A stretch of DNA of 64,000 nucleotides from Stomoxys calcitrans (GCF_963082655.1 NC_081553.1:187795752-187859751), one strand, 5' to 3'. Positions 32,515 to 43,755 are shown, numbered from the stretch's first letter. Program-made: numbers and translations. The notes: generated from the sequence alone by a model not told the origin.

Positions 32515-35310
32515 TTAGGTTAGGTTGAAAAGAGGTTGCAGATATTAAACCGCCCTATGCCACTATGGACAGATATTAAACCGCCCTATGCCGGATATGA
32601 CAGATATTAAACCGCCCTATGCCACTATGGACATACACCTAAGCCAATAATCGGCTTGTTTTGAGCTCTAAAAACTGTAAAGTAACCTCTAAAAAGAAAA
32701 TTTTAAGTTAGGAATTCCGTGCTACTTACAAAATCCTTAATTATTTTCAATACCACTCCCCTAAGTTGGTTCATGTCTGTGTCATTGTGTCTCCACCTAA
32801 GTGCCGGTATCGGTTGGACGCTAAAGCCGGGCAATGACAAAGGAAATGCTCCAATGTGTCATCATCTTCCCTGCATGCCCTACACATGCTATCACTTGCC
32901 GCACCAACCTCCTTCTTGCTTCCTTTCAGTAATAGCCTCGTCTTCTCACGATCTGGATCCCCCCATATAATTTTCGCCGTACTACTGACCGTTTTGCTGC
33001 TCCACAATGTTGCATGCGCATTTGTCGCCCACTCCCTTAATTCGGACTGCGTCGACCCGAAAGGCTTGGGGTTAACCAGGTTTATTGACGGCAGTCCTCT
33101 GGCCTTCACCGCCAAATCGTCTGCCCTTTTATTTCCCCTTACTGCGTTATGGTCCGGCACCCAAACGATAGGGATTTTGCCATCCTCAGAGAAGGCGTTA
33201 ATCTCCTTCTAACACCGCACGACAGTTTTTGATCTCACCATCCTGGTTGTTATTGCCCTTATGGCAATTTTACTGTCCGTAAAGATGTTCACACTCGACG
33301 TCCTTGCGTTAGCACCACACCACCTCACGCATTCCTTGATCGCCTGGATCTCCGCCTGCAGATCCAGCCGTATTATGGTCAGGCAGTCTAAAACAAATCT
33401 CAGTTCCTGGGTTCTTAATGTGGAACCCCCAGATCCACTCTGTCCTCTAGCTTTGATTGTGCCGATGGCAGCAGTGCCTCGCACTCGACTTCAAGGTTCA
33501 TCTCAGGTATCCGATAGGAAACCTCTTCCCTTCCTTCCAGGTTTCAGGCAGTCTAAAACAGATCTCAGTTCCTGGGTTCTTAATGTAGAACCCCCAGTTC
33601 CACTCTGTCGTCTTCCCTTCCTTCCAGGTTTCCTATCGTCGCCTTGATTATACAGCGATGGTATGAGCTGCTCCCATCCTCAATCCATTCTCCCATCGCC
33701 TTATATCTCATAGCCGCAGTGGCTGCCTCACAAAATTGTAAATTTTGCAAATTTTGCCCATGAACATTCCACTAAGGAACAGGGGCAAACTTCTCACATC
33801 TCAATGAGTGTAGTCCGATTCAAGTTTAAGCTCAATAATAAGGGGCCTCCTTTTTTATAGCCGAGTCCGAACGGCATGCCGCAGTGCGACACCTCTTTAG
33901 AGAGAAGTTTTACATGGCATAGTACCTCACAAATGTTGCCACCTGATGGTCTCGCCAGGATTCGAAGCCAGGCGTTCAGCGTCATAGGCGGACATGGTAA
34001 CCTATGCGCTACGGTGGCCTCCTCACACTGAACATTTTTTCTGATGCTCTCGCGAGGATTCGAAGCCAGGCGTTCAGCGTCATAGGCGGACATGCTAACC
34101 CTATGCGCTACGGTGGCCTCCTCACACTGAACATTTTTTCTGATGGTCTCGCCAGGATTCGAAGCCAGGCGTTCAGCGTCATAGGCGAACATGCTAACCT
34201 CTGCGCTACGGTGGCCTCCTCACACTTAATCTATATGTCAATGGGTCGGATATCTGGAATAGTCTCCAGTGCCCTAGTAGGCGTGATCCTCATCGCTTCG
34301 CCTATGCCAAGACAAAATGTTCTCTGAACCTGTTGTATGGTCCTTATGTTGCACTTTTCCTCTAGCTTTGAACCGCCCGTGTAACATGATCTTCCAGATG
34401 GCAATACTAGAGTTCCGTCAATCCAAGACTGTGCCGATGGCAGCAATGCCTCGCACTCGACTTGAAGTTTCGTCTCAGGTATCCGATCGGAAACCTCTTC
34501 CCTTCCTTCCAGGTTTCCTGTCGTCATCTTCGATTATACCGCGATGGTATGAGCTGCTCCCATCCTCAATCCATTCTCTCATCGCCTTAAATCTCATAGC
34601 CGCAGTGCCTGCCTCTCACTGTATCAACAGGGTGGGATATCTAGAATAGTCTCCAATGCCCTAATGGGGCGCTCCGCCTATGCCAAGACAACATGTTCTC
34701 TGAACCTGTTGTATGGTCCTTATGTTGCGCTTTTTCTCCATATCAGTCCACCAAACTACAGAGGCGTAAGTAAGTATTGGTCTAATCACGCTCCCGTAGA
34801 GCCAGTGGACTATCCTCGGATTCAGGCCCCACTGTGTGAGTCTTCTCAGTATGCTCCTCAATGTGACACTTCCAATTCAGTTTCCTGTCCAAGATTTGGC
34901 CTTGTCAGATATCGAAATCGTCTTATTGAGGAAACTTGGTACGTTAAATTCGCCCACCTTCGTATTTCTCGTGAACAGGGATTTTTCCGTCTTTTCTGGG
35001 TTTACATTGAGACCTCTGGGTCTTTCCCAGTCATATGCCATATGCAAGACCCTTTCGGCCCTTCTGCATAGCTGGTTCGGATTCTTAACCCTTAGAAGTA
35101 TTATAACATCAAATCCCTCCTGAGTCAGCATCCGTAATAGGTCATTTATGGTGGTCACCCATAGGAGTGGCGATAAAATTCCCCCATGTGGCGTGCCCTG
35201 TGCCACTTTCTCCCTTATATTTATGCCATGGGTCACAGCATGAATTTGATATCCATATTTGAGTCGAAATGTCTGAGGTGCCCTACCTCCTCCAAATGAG
35301 AACACCTACC
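32515..35310 (-). pseudogene. LINE-B copy: RT to 3' end, with internal duplication and SINE1
   Basis: Read on the minus strand from 35310. The RT block QGTPHGGILSPLLWV, then NDLLRML, comes first. The YADD stretch that should follow is deleted. RPRGLNVNPEKTE and the thumb (WGLNPRIVHWLYGSVIRPIL, then SVVWWT) lie at 34661-34861. A CYTGGSKLE block shows D-to-G in the first RNase H motif. RNase H at 33209-33484 has VNIFTDSKIAIRAI. PDHNAVRGNKRADDLAVKA lies near 33090-33160. The knuckle CRACREDDDTLEHFLCHCP lies near 32860. The 3' UTR has a 31-bp triplication (cagatattaaaccgccctat) at 32538, 32569 and 32600. About 400 bp of coding sequence are present twice, 886 bp apart, one copy holding a SINE1. 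Confidence 0.9.
33733..34217 (-). mobile_element. SINE1 inside LINE-B, tRNA-like head in triplicate
   Basis: Flanked by cctcaca at 33726-33732 and 34218-34224. The body and 3' end occupy 33733-33940. The tRNA-like head then appears three times: near 33950-34020, 34040-34113 and 34140-34217. Each has gcgttcagcgtcataggcg and a box B-type ggattcgaagcc. The heads are separated by cctcacactgaacatttttt. The same insertion point is used in the LINE-B at 47.9 kb. Confidence 0.95.
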
Positions 35311-35339
35311 CTAAGGAAGAACGAAACCACCAGAAAACG

Positions 35340-36190
35340 AGAGGGGGCAAATTCTCACACATCAATGGGTGCTTTCCGATTTAAGTTTAAACTCAATGAT
35401 AAGGGACCTTTATTTATAAAGGGTGATTTTTTTGAGGTTAGGATTTTCATGCATTAGTATTTGACAGATCACGTGGGATTTCAGACATGGTGTCAAAGAG
35501 AAAGATGCTCAGTATGCTTTGACATTTCATCATGAATAGACTTACTAACGAGCAACGCTTGCAAATCATTGAATTTTATTACCAAAATCAGTGTTCGGTT
35601 CGAAATGTGTTCATTCACCGTAACGTTGCGTCCAACAGCATCTTTGAAAAAATACGGTCCAATGATTCCACCAGCGTACAAACCACACCAAACAGTGCAT
35701 TTTTCGGGATGCATAGGCAGTTTTTGAACGGCTTCTGGTTGCTCTTCACTCCAAATGCGGCAATTTTGCTTATTTACGTAGCCATTCAACCAGAAATGAG
35801 CCTCATCGCTGAACGGTGAATGAACACATTTCGAACCGAACACTGATTTTGGTAACAAAATTCAATGATTTGCAAGCGTTGCTCGTTAGTAAGTCTATTC
35901 ATGATGAAATGTCAAAGCATACTGAGCATCTTTCTCTTTGACACCATGTCTGAAATCCCACGTGATCTGTCAAATACTAATGCATGAAAATCCTAACCTC
36001 AAAAAAATCACCCTTTAGCCGACTCTGAACGGCGTCCCGCACTGCGCCACCTCCTTGGGGAAAATTGACCTCTTTGTAAATGAGCATGCGTGGCTTTGTA
36101 CCTAGCAAATGTTGCCAACATTGAGGGGGGATAAACACCGCTTTCTCCGAAGTTCTCGCCAGGATTCAGCGTCATAGGCAACAATGACAC
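35340..36190 (-). mobile_element. SINE1 interrupted by a foldback element
   Basis: The SINE 3' portion at 35345-35418 (aaattctcacacatcaatgg, ctcaatgataagggacc) and 5' portion at 36016-36190 (tagccgactctgaacggcg, gccaggattcagcgtcatag) flank the 597-bp foldback. The tRNA-like head is damaged because much of box B is deleted. Confidence 0.85.
35419..36015. mobile_element. Foldback mariner derivative, copy 2 (597 bp)
   Basis: Inverted arms 35419-35620 and 35814-36015 are 202 bp each with one mismatch seen (ttttattacc against ttttgttacc). TA flanks both sides, at 35417-35418 and 36016-36017. Each arm includes the terminal aagggtgatttttttgagg and the start of a Tc1/mariner-type transposase frame (MNRLTNEQRLQIIEF). 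The 193-bp centre encodes on the minus strand the block FSDEAHFWLNGYVNKQN, which carries the first acidic catalytic residue region, then MHPEKCTVWCGL. The second and third acidic residues are absent, so it cannot encode an active transposase and would depend on one supplied elsewhere. Confidence 0.95.
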
Positions 36191-36383
36191 GAATTCGATA
36201 TACGCATTCAGGGCGTAGTGTCCCCACCCTAAAAAGATATGAGAGAGCTAAAGAAGGCGCAGCAAAGCGGGCCCGGTTCGGCTAGTCGGGTTATAAATAT
36301 ATCCTTGGTGTTGGGTTATTATAAATTTGGCACAGCCGAATCTAATACGTTTTTAACTATAAGTAAAAATACCCATTGGTGTA
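36191..36383. other. Short junk segment with family A-like tail words
   Basis: Contains gcccggttcggctagtcggg and ggcacagccgaatctaatac, reminiscent of the family A tail but not aligned with confidence. Confidence 0.3.
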
Positions 36384-36394
36384 TGGTTTTAGTA

Positions 36395-36571
36395 GGTTAG
36401 GTTAGGTAAGAGTGGCAGTCCTTTTACAGACTCACTTAGACACTTTTAAGTTCATTGGGATACCACAGTAGCGAGAGACCAAGGCTTCCGGCGGGGATCG
36501 AACCCACGACCCCTGCACTGGTAATCCAAGCAAGCTACCTACTCGGCTACCAACTCGGCTACCGGGCTCAT
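36395..36571 (-). mobile_element. SINE2 copy 2, 177 bp, with 11-bp target-site duplication
   Basis: The duplication tggttttagta lies at 36384-36394 and 36572-36582. On the minus strand the head carries box B gggttcgatccccgcc near 36492-36506. The tail gtctaagtgagtctg, then gactgccactcttac, ends in cctaacctaacctac. A small head-proximal duplication (actcggctacc twice) is visible at 36540-36565. Confidence 0.95.
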
Positions 36572-36589
36572 TGGTTTTAGTAAATCATT

Positions 36590-37617
36590 ATCAACTTTTT
36601 AATGTTGTTTGCTTTGAAATAGCATAACGCTTTTCAGCAAACATCACATTGGAAAAGAGAAAGGGAAAATGGTTGCTTTCATTGAATGAATCCTGCCATG
36701 TCGTAGCAACCTTGTGAATGGCATTTGGAAAAGTTCACTTAGCCAAAAAAAAATATCGAGAAAATCATAAATGTTCATTAAAGGAAACCTTTTGCATATT
36801 TCTTGGAAATTCCTCATGGAATTCCATTGAAGCAAGCCAGCAATGTGTAAGATGTTAGGCATTCCAATTCTTACTACCTACCATTTTACATAAATTATCA
36901 AAGTATTTGAAAAATGCTTAACAAGTATTATAATGAGACTCAGCCCTCAAGGTGAGTTTCATACAAATTATTTGTTTTAATTACATTTTCATGTTAATTA
37001 CGCATGTCAAATGTCAGAAAAATGTTCACGTACAGGTATAGGTATATCCTAAAGTTCTAAATCATTCATTGCCTAATGCATTTAGGCCTGCTAAGCTCAA
37101 GGGGGCTTTGCTACTTGACAGTTATTTCTGGGATATATTTTTTTTTAATTTTTATAAAATATCAAACTTGAGCATATAATTTTTCTTTAGGAATTCTTTT
37201 ATTTATATTTCCACTTAAGCCTTCGGTTGAGGCCCACATCAAATTTGTTGAAACTTCTTGTCTAGGAGGGTGGCTGGAGAAAAGAGAGAGAGTGGGAGTG
37301 GGAGAGAGAAAATAAGAAATAAACACTTCCCCAACAGTTGAGTGATAGAAAATATTTCCCAGAAAAAGTATAAAACAACAGCTGAAAATTTTTGAAAAAC
37401 AAAGTAAGAACTGTGTGTATATTAATCCTCTAAGCGAATGATGAAAGAAAAGTTTTGCACAAAAGATGTTCAAAGTAATCCCTAGGGGTGCTATGGCACA
37501 TGAAATTCTTATTTGAATATATTCAAAATTAGGTATTTATGTGCTGCCTTGTGCCGCTTGTTATTCTGGGAAATATCCCACAATTGCTAATGACATTTTT
37601 CATAATGTTCATACATA
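36590..37617. other. Unique AT-rich sequence
   Basis: No coding, RNA or transposon signal. It contains a purine-rich agagagagtgggagtggg tract near 37285. Confidence 0.5.
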
Positions 37618-37619
37618 TA

Positions 37620-37823
37620 TTGGGTTGCCCAAAAAGTAATTGCGGATTTTTTAAAAGAAAGTAAATCAAATATACTTTTTTTACACTTTTTTTCTAAAGC
37701 AAGCTAAAAGTAACAGCTGATAGCTGACAGAAGAAAGAATGCAATTACAGAGTCACAAGCCGTGAAAAAATTTGTCAACACCGACTATATGAAAAATCCG
37801 CAATTACTTATTGGGCAACCCAA
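37620..37823. mobile_element. Mariner-type MITE, copy 3 (shortened)
   Basis: Termini ttgggttgcccaaaaagtaa and ttattgggcaacccaa, with TA at 37618-37619 and 37824-37825. About 30 bp of the interior present in copies 1, 2 and 4 (the gcatttttaataaaactta part) is missing. Confidence 0.95.
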
Positions 37824-37825
37824 TA

Positions 37826-38300
37826 TTTTATTTTTGTTTGTTTTTTTCTCTCTCTCTTCATAAAACCAGAAGTTGATGAATGAAATGTCGTATGGCTTGC
37901 ATATCAAGGGATTTTTTATGACTTGTCAAAAATTCCCTTAGATATTTAGCTGTTAAATTCTTTCCCCCCTCTCATATAAGCAGAATCAGCATAATAGGAG
38001 ACCAAACACTAGGAAGCTATGCAACCAAACATAATAAATTAAAATGTTAATTACTTTTAATTTGTTGTATTTGTTTTGAAAATTAGAAATCAAAGAAAAA
38101 AAGCCAAAGCAGAAAAATACCATAATTCATAGAATTGTATAATTAATACGAGATTTAGAAAAGTTAGTTTTAGCGCGCCCTAGGTTATGCTGAAATCTCT
38201 CAGCGTTTTTAATTACAAAACAATTACGTTTCACTTCATTCGCCAGTGGATTAAAATAATAATTCAAATAATAATAGGTAAAACCTCTCTGTGACCTTAG
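37826..38300. other. Unique AT-rich sequence
   Basis: No gene or element seen. It ends at taaatca, a possible 7-bp target duplication of the next LINE. Confidence 0.5.
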
Positions 38301-38307
38301 TAAATCA

Positions 38308-40449
38308 CCATTTTGGAAAGGGCAAGAAAGGCCATTCTTGCCCTATACACATGCAAGAGAGCCATTGGCAAAAGTTGGAGATTTAGACCGCGTGCCATGC
38401 ATTGGGTATATACTGCAGTTGTCAGTGCTATAATGCTATCTGGTGTTGTGGTCTGGTGGACGGCGCTTTAAAAATCCACCTACTGCTCAATACTTAAGGG
38501 GATCCAAAGAGTGGCCAGCCTTGCCCTATACACCTTCAAGAGAGCCATTGGCAAAAGTTGGGGATTTGGACCGCGTGTCATGCATTGGGTATATACTGCA
38601 GTTGTCAGTGCTATAATGCTATATGGTGTTGTGGTCTGATGGAAGGCGCTTCAAAAGTCCACCTACCGCTCAATACTTAACGGGATCCAAAGAGTGGCCA
38701 CTCTTACCCTATACACCTGCAAGAGAGCCACTGGCAAAAATTGGGGATTTAGACCGCGTGTCATGCATTGGGTATATGCTGCAGTTGTCAGATCTATAAT
38801 GCTATATGGTGTTGTGGTATGATGGACGGCGCTTCAAAAGTCCAATTACTGCTCAATACTTAACGGGATCCAAAGAGTGGCCATTCTTGCCCTATACACC
38901 TGCAAGAGAGCCATTGCCAAAAGTTGGGGATTTAGACCGCGTGTCATGCATTGAGTATATACTGCAGTTGTCAGTGCTATAATGCTATATGGTGTTGTGG
39001 TCTGGTGGAAGGCGCTTCAAAAGTCCACCTACTGCTCAATATTTAATGGGATCCAAAGAGTGGCCACTCTTGCCCTATACACCTGCAAGAGAGCCATTGG
39101 CAAAAGTTGGGGATTTAGACCGCGTGTCATGCAGTGGGTATATATTGCAGTTGTCAGTGCTATAATGCTATATGGTGTTGTGGTCTGGTGGACGGCGCTT
39201 CAAAAATCCACCTACTGCTCAATACTTAACCGGATGTTTGTGCATCACAGCCGCACTGAGGACTGCACCATCTGATGCACTGAATTTACTGCTACATCTT
39301 ACACCACAGGACATTGTGTCTACCCAAATTTTAGCTACCACTGCCGAAAGTTATGGGAGCTTTCTCATTGGTCATGTTGCGGCTACGGACACTGTGTTAT
39401 CCTTGTTAAAATATCCTATGTTACAGGCAGTATAGATTATATCCTACCTAAACCGTTTTTTGATAAAAATTACTTACCACTATTCCTGATAGAAGCGATT
39501 GGAACTACGATATCCCTGGTAAAAGAAGTTACATAGACTTCTATATGGATGGTTCCAAACTAAACGACCAGGTGGGCTTTGGGGTGTACTCTAAAGATCT
39601 AGAAGTGGTCATATCGAAAAGGTAACCCGACCATTGCAGTGTGCATCAAGCAGAGATTCTTGAAATTAAGAAAGTGGTGGAATGGCCACGATATAATGTA
39701 ATCACGACGATTGACATAAATATCTTCTCAGACAGCCATTAAATTCCTGGAGAACGCATTTCTGAACCCAAAAACCGCCCTCGACTGTCGCAGATCTCTC
39801 AACGAGATGGCTGAACAGTTCAAAATTCACCTGTTCTGGGTGCCGGACCACAGAGATGTCCCAGGGAATTCTAAAGCAGATGAGCTTGCGAGACAAGGAA
39901 CTACCCTACACAGTCCAGGGATACTGGAATATGTGGGTATGCCTCTAGCGACATGTAAGCTAAGTTTTCAGGACCAGGCCTCAAGGGCAACGAATGATAG
40001 ATGGTCACAAAGAGGGGGCTGTAAGCATTCCACACCTATGAGGCCTCATCTAGACTTGAAGAGGTCTATAGCTTTGCTGTCTTTGGCAAGAGCAGATGTC
40101 TCAGTCATTGTGTCCGTCATGATAGGTCATTGTCTAATCGGAAAACATGCTGACAGACTGAAGATTGCCATCAACGACTTTTGCAGAAACTGTAGGGACA
40201 TCGAGGAAGAAGAGACTATAGAACACCTTCTGTATCTGTGCCCCGCACTAGCAGTTAGAAGGAGTTCCAGCTGGTTGATTTAGCGGATGTGAACATTCGC
40301 GGGTAACTACTGGGCTTTTTAAAGCGATCTGCATGTTTTAAAGGTAGGAACTAGAAGGCATCTTCCTTCTTCTGTTCCTGTGGTATCACAATGCACGAAA
40401 ACGTCTAAGTGAGTCTGATGTCAGACTGCCACTTAATCCTGACCTAATC
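38308..40449 (+). pseudogene. LINE-A copy 3: RT C-terminus array, RNase H, 3' end
   Basis: Plus strand. Five tandem copies of the RT thumb segment (38341-39235) lead into the linker (ILATTAESYGSFLIGHVAAT). The RNase H start is near 39545 (MDGSKLNDQVGFGVYSKDLE). A block at 39807-39900 has MAEQFKIHLFWVPDHRDVPG. The C-terminal region runs ATCKLSFQDQASRATNDRWS, then CRNCRDIEEEETIEHLLYLC, and stops at 40283. The 3' UTR has gtggtatcacaatg, gtctaagtgagtctg and gactgccact. A possible 7-bp duplication, taaatca, flanks it (38301-38307 and 40450-40456). The first half of RT and the endonuclease are missing. There are in-frame stops in the linker. Confidence 0.9.
38341..39240 (+). repeat. 183-bp (61-codon) tandem array of a LINE-A RT segment, five units
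   Basis: The word ccctatacac starts at 38341, 38524, 38708, 38890 and 39073, steps of 183, 184, 182 and 183. Each unit encodes CKRAIGKSWGFRPRVMHW, then LYGVVVWWTALQKSTYCS. The last two units share one open frame from 38982 to 39275. Confidence 0.95.
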
Positions 40450-40489
40450 TAAATCAGCTTGTATTTGAAATATTTTGTAACAATCAAAT

Positions 40490-41165
40490 CAGGCATATAT
40501 TGAGGCTTCTATGATCTCTAGAAATTATACAGGGGTGTCGGTATTTGAGGGGGTCTATATCACCCTACAGACCGATTGGAAGTCAACCCAGTTTTTGCTG
40601 CAAATTTCAGTCAGATCAGATGAAAATTGAGGCTTCTATAAACTCAAGGAGTTTTATTTTGAGATCGATTTCTATGGGGGCTTTATCAGTATATAGAACG
40701 ATTTATATCACACTTGGCATGAATGTTGGAAGTCAGAACTTAAATAGTTGTGCCAAAATGCAGCCACATTATGTGAGAATTGAGGTTTTTAGGAGCTCAA
40801 GAAGAAAAATCCTGCAGTCAATGGCGATCAGGTTATATACCGATTCGGATTATAAACGGTCCAGAAGTTAAAAATCACTGTGCCAAAATGCAACCAAATC
40901 CCATGAAAATTTAGGCCTCTGGGGGCTCATAAAGTCATAACCTCAGATCGGTTTATATGAGGGCTATATCCAAATCTGAATCAATATGACCCATTTGCAA
41001 TCTCCAAGGACGAACATCAACAAAAACTGTCTGTACAAAATTTCAAGCGGCTAGCTTGACGCGTTCGACCGCTATCGTGATTTCGACGGATGGAGGGATG
41101 GACGGACATGGCTAGTTCGATAAAGAATATATACATATGGAGCACGTCAGAGAAATTTAATTCCT
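40490..41165 (-). repeat. Family A, reverse, diverged
   Basis: Core units with aaaattgaggcttctataaa and ctatgggggctttatcagta are followed by the reversed head (caagcggctagcttgacgcg, ggatggagggatggacggac) near 41045-41105. Confidence 0.75.
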
Positions 41166-41172
41166 ATAAAAA

Positions 41173-42240
41173 TCACCCAAACGGTGAGTTGGGTAATTGT
41201 GTCATGACGGACACAATGACTGAGACGTCTCTTCTTGTCAGTGACATCAAAGCGGTAGACCTCTTCAAGTATAGATTAGGCCACATAGTTTTGGAATGCT
41301 CACAGCCCCCTCTTTGTGACCATCTATCATTCGTTGTCTTTCGAGCCTGGGCTTGAAAACTTAGCTTACATGTCGCTTGAGGCATTCCCACAGATTCCAG
41401 TTTCCCTGGAAAGTGTATGATAGTCTCGCAAGCTCGTCCGCTTTATAATTCTCTGGGACATCTCTGTGGCCTGGCACCCAGAACTGATGAATTTTGAACT
41501 GTTCAGCGAACACGTTGAGAGATCTGCGACAGTCGAGGGTGGTTTTTATATTCAGAAATATGTTCTCCAGGGATTTAATGGCTTCTTGGCTAGCTGGGAG
41601 GATATTTATGCAAGTCGTCGTTATGATATTATATCTTAGCCATTCCACCACTTGCTTAATTGCAAGGATCTGCGCTTGATACACCCTGCCGTGGTCGAGT
41701 TATCCGACTAGGCGAGTTCAAGTGTTTCTTCTCTAGACATTGTCCATACATTCTCTGACTTTAGAATATACCCCACCGTAATAGGTTCCGAGGATAGAAT
41801 ATTTCTTAGCCTAGAGGCCTCAGATGTTTTCTCCACGGAGCTACAGAATTCCACTCAGGATTTGTTTTGAGCCTTATTCAGCTCGCTCTTATATTTCCTT
41901 AGCTCGGCCTTATTGATGTCGCAATCGTGCGTTGCTCTTGTTGCTTGTCGCACTGTTGAAGAGTTTTCTGCAGTCCTTTCTTAGACCAACCAGCACTGGA
42001 AATCATGGCGGTGGCAGTTTGCCCCTTGGCTTGGCACTAGGACATGCTGGCACAAGCGAGTCATTCAGGACCTTCGTGATGCGCTTGACCATTACGTCTA
42101 TATCCTGCACCGTTGCCACTTCCGTTTCAGGTCCAGAAGGGATAGACGTGCAGAATTTTTGCCCAAATGTATCCCAGTCCGCCTTTTTCTGTTTAGACGA
42201 GGGATCATTTCTGCAGTATTTTTTCCAAGGCTGCAACCAA
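41173..42240 (-). pseudogene. LINE-A-like remnant: endonuclease-RT linker fused to RNase H
   Basis: On the minus strand, 42236-41900 encodes the linker (KKADWDTFGQKFCTSIPSGP, then VKRITKVLNDSLVPACPSAK, then a RKDCRKLFN block). 41700-41890 is a degraded continuation. The sequence then passes directly to RNase H at 41684-41361 (YQAQILAIKQVVEWLRYN, later AEQFKIHQFWVPGHRDVP) and the ATCKLSFQAQARKTTNDRWS block at 41391-41173. The whole RT domain is missing between the two. Whether both halves come from the same family is inferred from order only. Confidence 0.8.
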
Positions 42241-42289
42241 AATAGCGATGATTAGAGAAGCTGTGTGAAAAATGCACATATATTACAAA

Positions 42290-43110
42290 TTTTACCCTCA
42301 CCACCATAGGATATACTAATATTTACCTATTCATTCCGTTTGTAACACCTCAAAATATTAACCCCATCAAGTATTTCATTTTGATCATTTTGACATTCTC
42401 TGTCGATCTAGACATGTCCGTCAGTCCGTTCGTTTGTGAAAATCACGTTAGCTGTTGATAGCTGTCGTTTGCGTATAGCCAGCTACTCGAAATTTTGCAC
42501 AGAGACCCCTTTAAATGTAGGTCGTTTGGGATTAAAATTGGGTTATATTGGCTAAGATTGGGATATTCAAAATTTTTTCACATTTTGCCCATTAACATTC
42601 CACTAAGGAACAGGGGCAAACTTCTCACATATCAATGAATGCAGTCCGATTCAAGTTTAATCTCAATGATAAGGGGCCTCCTTGTTATAGCCTCTTTGGA
42701 GAGAAGTTTTTACATGACATAATACCTCACAAATTTTGCCAGCATTAGAAGGGGAAAACCACCGCTGAAAATTTTTTCTGATGGTCTCACCAGTATTCGA
42801 ACCCAGGCTTTCAACGTCATAGGCGGACATGCTACTCTGAGACATGCTAATATAGCTTCCGCATAAATTGGTCCTTCGATTTGACATCTTTAAATCCTAA
42901 AATCTGCAATTATTATCCGATTGCGCTGAAATTTTTCAAATAGTGCGGTGTCATGACCTCTATTGACCGTGCTAAGTATAATCCAATTCGTTGTGTAACC
43001 TGATATATGTAGCTGTCATATAAAAACATCTTCCAATTTGACATCTTGAGCCCATAGAGGAAGCAATTGTTATGCGATTGGCTGAAATGTTTAACTTCAT
43101 TACGATAATA
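42290..43110 (+). repeat. Family A with SINE1 insert
   Basis: The head (caccaccataggatatacta, cattccgtttgtaacacctc) is at 42299, the tccgtcagtccgttcg tract at 42417, then core-like units before and after a SINE1 at 42586-42860. The last units have cttgagcccatagaggaagc. Confidence 0.8.
42586..42860 (-). mobile_element. SINE1, reverse, internally deleted
   Basis: The 3' end ttttgcccattaacattcca is at 42591. The body lacks the gccgagtccgaacggc segment. The head is at 42785-42855 on the minus strand (box B gggttcgaatac). A short duplication of gacatgcta lies at its 5' edge. Confidence 0.85.
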
Positions 43111-43755
43111 ACCATAAATTTTTTAAAAAGAAAACTTGCCTTTTAACAATTTTTGTTTGACTTTGAATATCAAACAAACTTTCCAATTAGATTTTCCTTG
43201 AAATTTTGGTATGTTTTTATAATTTTCTGGGTATATTGTATCATGGCATAAGTGTTTCATATGTCGAATGAAAAGCCCATGCCATAATTAATGACATAAA
43301 GTCCTATATTTCAAACAGTTCAAATGGTTTAAGCATCTACCTTTGAACAAAAAAAATCCCTTTGTCTGTTAGGGTGTAGTTTGTGCTTTTTTATAAATTC
43401 TATATAAATGTGAACTTAGTTTACCAATTTTATGCTGGGACCCATAATATTCAAGTGAATTCCTTAAAAAGGACTGCAAGCAATTTTGGACTTGGTTTCG
43501 GCACGTGTTTTTATTAACCGATCGCCATAATATTTCATATTTTGCTTATTGAGTTCCAAAGGAAATCAAATCAAGGTCATGCAACTCGCTACTTAAAAAA
43601 AAAACTTGTTCTCCATTATAGCAAGGGTTGGTCTTATGTGCATGTTTTGTGGCTGCGTACAATTGAGTACACCAGGGCGTATGACTTATAATCACCCATA
43701 ATGCTCATACGCACTGTGGACCCTCAATCATTATTAAGATTTTCATTATTTTCTT
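43111..43755. other. Unique AT-rich sequence
   Basis: No gene, RNA or element recognised. Confidence 0.5.

Noticed and set aside
36395..36404. Additional recursive splice site at ggttaggtaagagtgg
   Set aside because: There is no pyrimidine tract before the AG. It is the tail of SINE2.
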